Shown here: positions 55,801 to 64,000 of the stretch, in pieces
Numbering within the stretch: position 1 is the first letter of the stretch
Layout of the letters: every line of letters begins with the position of its first letter
From: Bugulina stolonifera
Taxonomy: Eukaryota; Bryozoa; Gymnolaemata; Cheilostomatida; Bugulidae
DNA: 64,000 bases
NCBI GenBank assembly: GCA_935421135.1
Contig: OW285195.1
Location: forward strand, 13,716,158-13,780,157
Direction: 5' to 3'
Notes under the pieces: model-generated
What the model was told of the DNA's origin: nothing
The model's input: only the letters and a program-made list of their open reading frames with translations
Database searches by the model: none
Made by a program: the position numbers and the translations under genes

Positions 55801-58538
55801 GGAAGAATATAAAATGTATATTTCATATAGTATAAAAAGATTGTGATTTCTTGTATGCGTTTCTTTTAAACCTGTCCAACAGTCACTTTATTTTCATATT
55901 CATGTAAATAAAAATCAGGGTCTGGAATCTAGTCAGTAAGCAAATAATAAGGTTGCAATAATTTCCAATTGTTAAGTGTACCTTCTGCTTGGTGACAGGA
56001 CCCAGGATTTCCTTCACCAAAGCTGTTGATTTAGTCCTTCCTGCAGTAAAAGAGGTTGCAGTTTGGCTGTCCGGAAACATCTTCCTGAATAGCTTAGATA
56101 CATGGTCAGCTACATTAAAACTAATGTCATGCTTCACTAAGAAATTGGCAAAGAGTAGCTCAGCTTAGCTTGTCTACAAAATAACAAAGATATTATATTA
56201 TACAAGGATGCAACGCTATGGAAAAACCTAACCAGCTTCATGTTCTTGTTAACCATTTTCATTTAACGTACTTACCTAGGCTACTCAATATTTATATAAA
56301 TGTAAATATATATATATTTCTCCAATCAAAGAGTGCTCATTGTTCAATGATTCTGTTCATTTTCTTATTAATTTACTATTTAACATCCAATTATTTTTTA
56401 TCAAATGATTAACTACAAGTGTCTAATTTTTTGAAGAAATATTATAAAAAAATCTGTATACCTTTCTATATTGAGATTGGTGATCACCCAATGTCGATTG
56501 TGAAGAAACTACTTTGTCAGCATTCACTCCCTCTTCCATCAATTTCAGATGTTTCTCTGTGTTGGCATGTTTTACCAAGCACGCTTTCCCCCTGCCTTTC
56601 ACATCTACCAAAACTGGCTTTACCAAAAAATCTGAATATTTTTCAAACTGAGAAAACTTAGGATCTTTAAATCAATCTTGCAAAACTTTCTGATGATACC
56701 TTTTTGACTAATTTTCATTTTTCTAATCAATGGATTTATTTGAGAGTTTCAAACAATGAAAATAGACTGGAAGCTGTAAAAACATAACTTCAAATCTTAC
56801 AATATATTTGGATTTCCCAACTTTTAGTACATTGATCTCTCATTATCCTCTACTAATAGAAAATAGCTTAGAAACACTGACCACTGATCTGTCATTGAGT
56901 GTAAACACCTCTGACATTGACCTTTTTCATATTCCATCAACGACTTTCGTTGATTCCATCCTAAATCATAGACCTTGAGGGAAGATAACTCCAAGGTCGT
57001 AGAAAAGGTGTATTTAGTAAAAGGTCGTGGTCGTAAGACGTAGGGGGAGAAAAGTCGTAAGTATACGACTTAGGTCGTAGAGTTGGCAACACTGACCACG
57101 ATAAAAACTCAATTGAAGTTTTCTGTTTATAATAACATAATGCGTGGTCTGGCATTCACTCCCTGCAATGATGTTATTCACTAGTTTTAACAGAGCTGGG
57201 TACCATGATGACATCACGTATCCCAGCTGGTATTGTGCTAACTGGTTCAGCTGCTACTAGGCTTTCTAATGGTGTATTCAACTTATAACCCGAAAATTTC
57301 AGTACAGTCCACCTTTAAACCATAGAGCTAGTGAGAGCACCTGTTGTTACTTGTTCTAAACCATCATTCAGTCAACATAGAGAATAGAATATTTATGTGT
57401 AATTTTCTATTGTGGTTGACTGTCTGTGAAATTCATCTTGCCTGTTCTCACCAAAACCGGCCCACATCTAAATAGTAACCCCACAAGCTGCATACACAAA
57501 AACTACATGTAAATCCAAAAACAGAAAAGTTCAATTGATATAATATGCATGTATGCAATGAAAATTTAAACTGATTCAACTAGCGAAGAATCAGAACAGA
57601 GAGGTTGATACAATATGTAAGTGGGGACAACTACCTGCTTATCTCGAGCCTTGTGTAATTTTCCTATCAGTTCTTTAGTCTCATTCTCATAGTCTGCTAC
57701 AGCTGAAGATGTTTGTTCGAATAGAGCTGATAGTTTATCTTCTTTATTCATGACCTCTATTTTCATATCATTTATTTCTTTTATCAAATCACTCACCAAT
57801 TTCTCTAGAGGTCTTGGTTTGTGAGCTGAACCTGAGTGGATGACACAAAATGGTCCCATAATCCATTTGTATGTGTGTATAACTACATGCACTACTACAA
57901 CACAATTCAATATTGTCCGAAAGCAAGGGTGGTACAAACCACATGTAGACTTAAGATATCTGATTGAATCATCATCTTAAACTATCACTTTATCACTTAC
58001 CATTGTTACAAAGATGTGTTTCCTCTTTGGAATACTGAGAGGAGATAACAGTAGAACATACACCACATACCAGCTTAGGATGGCTATCATCTGAAGAAGC
58101 ATCTACTTCCTCTTCCTGCAACAACTTTTGCCGCCGGCCAACCATTACTGTGTGATGCTCTGCTCGCAGTACATCATGTGACTACAAACAGAGTGGAACT
58201 ATAAAATTACGCAGCAGACATAACTGCAGCTGCGTTATTTTATAACTACAAAGCAAAACATAAACTGGACTTGTAGACAAAACACCTTTGTGGATAAAAT
58301 TGTGCACATCTATGGATTTCAAATCATTCATAATCACTAGTTCTACGTAAATTTTAATATATTCTAGGTATACTTTTGCATATAATCTACTGCCAAGCAA
58401 TCTAACTACACATCTGAGCATGCTAACCTCTTTATGTTTACAACAAATTCTCTTGGAACAAGAGGTGCAGAAAAAAGCAGCTTCTTCATTCATTCCTTTC
58501 TGGGCACAGAAGTCACAGAAGATGGTGTTGTCAGCCAT
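52898..58538 (-). CDS. B-box, coiled-coil, propeller protein (TRIM-like without RING)
   Basis: Seven minus-strand exons join in phase: 58428-58538, 58001-58181, 57635-57831, 54439-54609, 54131-54239, 53227-54018 and 52898-53034. They give 565 aa. The N-terminus is a clean B-box zinc pattern: C8-x2-C11-x12-C24-x2-C27-x4-C32-x2-H35-x3-H39-x6-H46. A second Cys pair (C76, C79) with H93/C95 may be a degenerate second B-box. Residues about 98-256 are helical and charged, as in TRIM coiled coils. From about 270 the chain has repeated beta motifs (GIAVYKDNIYTM, FVIINDQIIIPD, AMCVADGNAVIIS), like an NHL-type propeller. No RING finger precedes the B-box, so ubiquitin-ligase activity cannot be assumed. 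The role is unknown; TRIM2/3/71-like proteins bind RNA or protein partners through the propeller. Intron 3 contains a hAT-type element. Confidence 0.85.
55377..57094 (-). mobile_element. hAT-type element with transposase remnants
   Basis: The termini CAGTGTTGCCAAC (55377-55389) and the exact inverse (57082-57094) are flanked by the perfect 8-bp duplication ACCACGAT (55369-55376 and 57095-57102). Minus-strand coding pieces run in order: KPVLVDVKGRGKACLVKHAN with NTEKHLKLMEEG (N-terminal zinc-finger-like region, about 56626-56450); ELLFANFLVKHDISFNVADH with LFRKMFPDSQTA (about 56150-55980); and a C-terminal basic/acidic tail (KRQRKTPPSTDF, about 55790-55610). These are typical of hAT/BED-like transposase N-termini. 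The catalytic core is missing, so this is an internally deleted copy. It sits in intron 3 of the TRIM-like gene. Confidence 0.88.
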
Positions 58539-60813
58539 TATCCCAGTTCAGAGTAAAATCTTTAGATTTGTATAGACTGTCTTCCTACGGTAATTGTAAG
58601 ATGTATATAAACAATGTCTATTTGGAGACAGTAATAAGGATTCATAAATAAGCAAGCAAAAACTACCTGTCAATTACTGGCACCTATTGCAATATATGAA
58701 CAAGAACTACATCCACATCAATATAAATTGGTTATATATTGTAATGATTTCTTGTTGTACAACTTTTACACTCTGCCGAGATCTCTTGATTTTATGGCTT
58801 TTATGGCCAAGTCTGATCTGACTCAACCTCAGATCATGAGGCAGAGCCTAATTACTATTAAATCAGTTCCATCGTCATATATTGTTCAGTTTTTTGTGGG
58901 ACTCTAATAAATTACATCTCCTAATCTATATGCAGTCTCCCATGTTGTTTGCTTAAAAGCTCTCACCGGTTTACATGGACTGTAATACTGAAATTATCAC
59001 TCGCCTTTAGTAGTCAATCTCATGAATTATCTACATGTAATTCATCAATACAGTATCGTACCAACAAATTGAAATTGTATTTGATGATGCCCCTTGCAAC
59101 CCATCGGTAGTCTAACCCATACGCAGTAGGTTGCAATGATAACTCCCTCACATAGCATAGCTCCCTTGGTTGGCCTACATAGACGGTAAAGTACTAAATA
59201 TATGTGGAGCCAGCTAAGACAAACTAATAGATAATCATTTATATTTAATTATTTATATTTAATTTTATTTTCATTCTCTTCAGCATTGAACTAACCCAAC
59301 AGTCACTGTAGAGTGTAGACACTAGTCCAGTCAGACCGGACTGGTCACTGCCACAACTTGGCCTACTCTAGGGGTTTGGTTATCCACTGCTAGTGATTAA
59401 ATCATCATGCAAAGAGAGTTTTACGCTCTTTGCATCATGTACCACATTTAGCTTTCGATGCAAATGATAGGAGTGCGAATTTGTTTGTTATGTTGTGTTC
59501 TTGTTAGCCAATAGGATTCACGTTAACAGGTTTGAACTGCTCGCCGAGTCAAGTTGATAGCGTTTTATGCACATCTATATTGTACATCGAATCCTTTGCC
59601 AAGTGCGAGGAGAAGACAACACCGTGCCACAACATGAAGACGCTTGCAATGCAGCTTAGATTTATTCTCTCTCTCTCAACCATATAAGTTTATGGCTCTC
59701 GCAATTTATAACCTTATACTATAATTAAAATTTAGATCAACGTGTTGTATATGCCATAACATAATATAATATTGAATTAATTCACCAACCGGCAGAGGAT
59801 TTACTTTGTACATCATTTACACTTTCTTAGGAGGTTGCTAGTCTTATAAATATTGTGTGCGGGCAATTCTGAGCTTTGGTTCAGAGCTTGAGCTCTGTAT
59901 AAGAAGGTGTGAGCATACAAATGGTTCTTTATCAACAATATCTACAGTGTACCTTCTTCTCAGGTTAGTTAACCATGTAAAGTCAACATGAGGTGCATAA
60001 TAAAGGGATTATATTAAGCAGATTAAATAAGATTATTCTCACAATTGTAACAACAACTCAGTACATCGCATATAAAAAAGAAAAATTGGAGATTTTATAA
60101 CATACAACCATGAGGTGTTGCTAGCCTGGTGTCCATTCTCAGCAGTCAAAAGATATAAACATAACGGTTAGACAGTGTCGTTCATAGCAGCTAGTCAGTG
60201 TGGAATGGAGATCAAATCAAAGCCAGTAGTCACCGTGTTGAATCTTGTGGTTTAATAAGAGATGTTTATCCTCATTGTAATGTGTTTTTCTAGGCTCTTC
60301 TACTGCTCTGAGGTTTCTGTTTAGTTCACTAGTTTGGCATAGTGTGTAGTCCAATTGTCCTACTAGCAAAGCATCGCCTGTATATGCAAAATATTAAATA
60401 CTGGCGATTTATTTTACCATAAATGTACAAGTATTGTAGACTGTAGTAGGATATAGTGGCCAATGAATTCTGTGATGTTAATGAAATATAAATCTTCACA
60501 CATAGATGTAGGTGTAAGTACAGGTGTATGTCACTAAACAAGGTTTAAGTGTCCAGTCTAAAATTTTGGAGTTTTACAGGGTAGACAAGGTAGACACATA
60601 CTATTTGATCTCAAGTGGAGAAGGCACTCCCAACCTCACTATGTGATATGTTGGAATCATAACAAGTTGTACAGGGTTGTTTCCTTTTTAACACCACCAA
60701 AAGCATTGACAAGATTTTACTTCTAGACCACTTGGCCAGAAGTGCAGCACCCTAACCAATATGTTTTCTGCTACACGTGTATGTTCACCTCAATTAATAT
60801 CTTATGAACTCAC
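58539..60813. other. Region between the TRIM-like and FNIII genes
   Basis: Should contain the TRIM-like promoter and the 3' end of the FNIII gene, whose last exon found ends in phase 2 at 60814. A minus-strand frame near 60230-60330 (AVEEPRKTHYNEDKHLLL, then a stop) could be cytoplasmic tail, but no acceptor gives a legal join. No kinase motifs were seen. A CCAAT-type word is at about 59510. Confidence 0.4.
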
Positions 60814-63447
60814 CAAGTAATGAATGTAGCAGAGACCAAAACCACCGAGAAGGATATACCAGATACTATAATCACAGTCAAGTACTGCATCGACTCTAAA
60901 ATAATAATAAAACACAGCTTTAGAGATTTATCAGGAAGTCTTGATTTGGGTTAGTATCAGTGCTCCATGTAAAAAGACACTCAGTGTTTTGGCAGTAATA
61001 AAATAATATAAATTGGTAAATGTTCAAATGGCTCTAAGATTCAATGCAAAGGTTGCTCGATGATCTCTATTTAAGGTATGTGATGGTGTAGCAGCATTCC
61101 AAATTAGTCTCCTAAACATATGACACAGTAATGTATGCTCATTTTACATGGAATCATATGGAACTCTGCTGCTGTGATGTAAAAATAAAAATTATACAAT
61201 TATTGGTCATAGAATTGTTTATTGTTATCTCATATTTGTTGCGTGGATTTGTGTCACATACCATATTTCTTATAATATACTATTCTAGTAGTAGCCTTAG
61301 TTTCTGATATAACAACTTTGCCAGACAGGAACGACGCTGTCCAAGCCTCAAATATATACTCTTCACCATTAACTAAGTTAGTCCAAGCATGGTTGTCAAT
61401 AAATGAATGATTAAACACCTGTAACATGACAATCAGTTGTCAAGAAGTGTGCATATGAGATAAATAGCCTATACATGTGTGTAATGTGTTTGACTTAGAT
61501 ATGTACAACTTGTGCCCAACTACTACTTGTATTACTTGGTAAACTACAGCAGGTAACCTATAGGTAAGCTACAGCAGGTAACCTACAGGCAAACTACAGC
61601 AGGTAACCTACAGGCAAACTACAGCAGGTAACCTACAGGCAAACCACAGCAGGTAACCTACAGGTAAACTACAGTAATTCTCTCAATGAAACTGTGTGCG
61701 TGCATCAAAGTGCCCTACATAATGCTTTAGCATGTTTGAAATATACATATATTAAACTGACGCTGTACAAGATTTACTGCTATTTCTACCCTCATTTCCT
61801 TCTCTTTACTCAAGTAGCTAAACATGAGAATGGAAAAGGAGTTTGTATAACAGTTCATTTAGACTGAGTTTACATCTACTTATATCTAACGTCACCCAGA
61901 TATTAGACCTGAACTATTTTACCAATATCTCCACCGGGTTGACTGAGCAGTTAATATACAAGGCATCAAAGTAGTTTTGGTAAGGTGAGTACAATAGCCA
62001 TCCAACCACTACTTCCTCATTGGTTGCCCGAACAAGTAATTGCTTGGGTGGTAGCGGAGCTACAATATAAAAGTATGTTAGAGGATCTGATTCGCTATCT
62101 AAACTGGTAAAAGATTCATATCTACTAACTGGCCTGTTATACCTTGGTCTATGTCTGTTGCTAAGTAACAACTCACAGTCTCACATAACTATAATTGTAT
62201 CTTATTCTTTTCAGCATTTAAATTCAAAAACAGGTTTACCAAATCAGAAGAAAAGCAGTTGAAACCGTAGGTTAGGTCTTTCACTACATTTGGAAATGCT
62301 AAACGTATGCCTGTATTTAATCATTACGCAAAAAACTTACATAATACGGTTCCATTTTATTTATAAATCATCAGTTAGGTACTCAGGAGTTCATATACAC
62401 TAATGCAGCATGATAGTAAAACAGGGATTTGATCAAACGAAGCCACTCGGTAACAACAGTATAAATAGGACGTGGGAATGTTTAAAAAGTATTTAGTTGT
62501 AAAATAGATGTGTGGTAAAGATACAGTTGCAGTGTTCAAAGTGTGGTTATACGAGAGTACACGGTGTGTACCCATCGCAGTTTTAGTGGTTACACAGCCA
62601 GCAGGTGTGTACCCTCATTTTAATAGCTAGTTTTCCCCATACAGTCACTGTGGACCTGATAGTACAGTTGAAAAATTAATCTTGAAAACTTCCATCGTGT
62701 AGCTTGTGCCTAAATTCACTGTGAAGCATTTAGCTTCCGATCAAACTAAACCAGTACATACCTACTGCAACAGTCTCCTCTGCCGACACTTCACTTTCTA
62801 CATTTATATTGGTATCAGTTGAATGTTGAATCGTAAAAGTATACGGCCGCCCAAATATAATGTTGTACACCTGCCAAAATAAATAGATGGTAACAAATAA
62901 TTCTTTGTAGGATAAAATATTATTCCTGTAAACAATTAAATTTTTTACTACATGCTGACACAAAAAATGACAACAAGAGATTAAATTTATACAGAATGTT
63001 TTTGTATAACATTTGTTAATACTATAGACCCTGGTTCTAAGATTTCAGATACACAGTACTAATTCTCAGTTCCTATCAGTATACAGACTGTGCCAAGTTG
63101 TAAATCTACTGATAGTGGGTATAAAATATTGCAGGCTGTGGTGTATTTTACAATACAATGCACTAAGCTATTGCTATATGCCTAAAACATGCACTGAAGA
63201 ATCTCTCCAGTGATGATATGATCTCTCCAGCTGCATACATATGAATTTGTACTATAGCTTACTTTGAAGACATCATTGCGTGTGGAACTCACACCCACGG
63301 TGCTTCTGGTGATGCTGTCGGTGAAGAACAAAGTCAATACAGTATCTGCAACATTTATATCTGTTCGCTTCTTGGTAACTTCCAAATATGGCATATTCCT
63401 CTGGTCAAATGTTGTAGACATGTAGAAGATGGCTGAAGCTTTAGGTG
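60814..63447 (-). CDS. FNIII-repeat single-pass membrane protein (partial)
   Basis: Five minus-strand exons join in phase: 63263-63447, 62762-62870, 61923-62059, 61262-61418 and 60814-60895 (223 codons). The first two give the end of one FNIII-like domain (VYNIIFGRPYTFTIQHST). The next two form a second: APLPPKQLLVRATNEEVVVG, GWLLYSPYQNYFDALYINCS and NGEEYIFEAWTAS. The last encodes a transmembrane helix (YLTVIIVSGISFSVVLVSAT), so the extracellular part is N-terminal. The gene enters 63447 in phase 1 and ends in phase 2, so exons are missing at both ends; the 5' part probably lies beyond the window. An adhesion receptor or receptor kinase ectodomain is possible, but no kinase is visible downstream. 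The donor after 61923 (GTAAAA) is weak. Confidence 0.7.
61548..61674. repeat. 25-bp tandem repeat, about 5 copies
   Basis: The unit is AAACTACAGCAGGTAACCTA plus CAGGC, with small variants (AAGCTACAG, AAACCACAG). It lies in the intron between the two FNIII exons 61923-62059 and 61262-61418. On the plus strand each unit carries CAGGTAAC, but the host gene is on the minus strand. Confidence 0.9.
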
Positions 63448-64000
63448 CTACACGAATAAAATAGAATAGCACTGATTGAACCCAGTTACAGCCATATTTT
63501 GTACCTTGTGAAATTTTACATTTAAACTATGGTTTAAAACAAATGGTCACATGGGCAGTGGAAGGTGTAACTCCAAATGATTAATGTGGATATAGTTGAC
63601 TAAAATGTTACAATTTATAGCAACCTATGTGCTCAGTAATTATTGGAGTTATGCTCACATGGCCCATAGCGTTGCTGTCATGAGGTTTGTCAATCTTGAC
63701 CCATCTGTCAAGCAGCAATATTTTCCACTATTATCATAATGTAGGGTAAGGTAAGTACAAGAGTAATTGGACGAGTATGAGTTGAGCGAGACAACTACAA
63801 GGCATTTATTGTGCGTAAATGTCCATCAGGTAGGTTGAGGCCCATTATTAAATGTCTCGGACCACCACAACATTTCCCATTATTATCATACGTTTACAAA
63901 CTAAATTTCAATTTGTTATCAAGTTCACAGAATCTCTATCTAGCTTGTACATGTATTGAGGATACACATGGTAAGAGATTTTAGATCCTACAAGCATTTA
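63448..64000. other. Right edge, intronic or upstream of the FNIII gene
   Basis: AT-rich with no exon that I can support. It probably belongs to the intron before the exon at 63447. Confidence 0.4.

Noticed and set aside
54640..57400. Shared words (ACTAGTGAGGGCACCTGTTA and relatives) at 54690 and 57325 as element ends
   Set aside because: They lie outside the 8-bp duplication of the hAT element and in the same orientation. Probably a separate short dispersed repeat, too little to define.

Overview
The window is animal nuclear DNA. It is AT-rich, its genes are intron-rich with GT-AG junctions, and it encodes a retinoid X receptor (RXR), a TEAD/Scalloped factor, an acetyl-CoA transporter (SLC33A1), a CNK/IPCEF1-type PH-domain protein, a B-box/coiled-coil/propeller (TRIM-like) protein and an FNIII receptor-like membrane protein. 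RXR restricts it to Metazoa. Compact genes, frequent TACATGTA-type words and many DNA transposons suggest a marine invertebrate, possibly non-bilaterian (sponge, cnidarian or similar). The species cannot be fixed from the sequence alone. All exon coordinates were assembled by hand from splice sites, reading phase and protein similarity.

Layout. 381-9066 (-): 3' part of a CNK/IPCEF1-like gene, with a nested transposon complex inside one intron (1831-5334). 9.07-20.2 kb: no convincing gene, a LINE remnant (about 16.1-16.5 kb) and a GC-rich MITE (16888-17156). 20249-26503 (+): complete RXR, 8 coding exons, 433 aa. 27642-28784: a hAT-type element carrying a 20 x 25-bp minisatellite. 31017-37613: a small inverted-repeat element split by a full-length Ty3/gypsy retrotransposon with apparently identical LTRs. 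38011-42200 (+): SLC33A1, 10 exons, 492 aa. 44102-50577 (-): TEAD, 10 exons, 457 aa, convergent with SLC33A1. 52898-58538 (-): TRIM-like gene, 7 exons, 565 aa, with a third hAT-type element in intron 3. 60814-63447 (-): five exons of an FNIII/transmembrane gene that probably runs off the right edge.

The genes are unrelated housekeeping and signalling genes and do not form a pathway cluster. The window's distinctive biology is in its repeats. Three hAT-type elements have perfect 8-bp target duplications, and two nested-insertion stacks are present. The most unusual feature is in the RXR ligand-binding-domain region, where the exon 5/intron 5 boundary, donor site included, is tandemly amplified to 19 copies of a 38-bp unit. 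RXR also has Gln in place of the usual AF-2 charge-clamp Glu. I found no prokaryote-type or clearly new enzymatic system.
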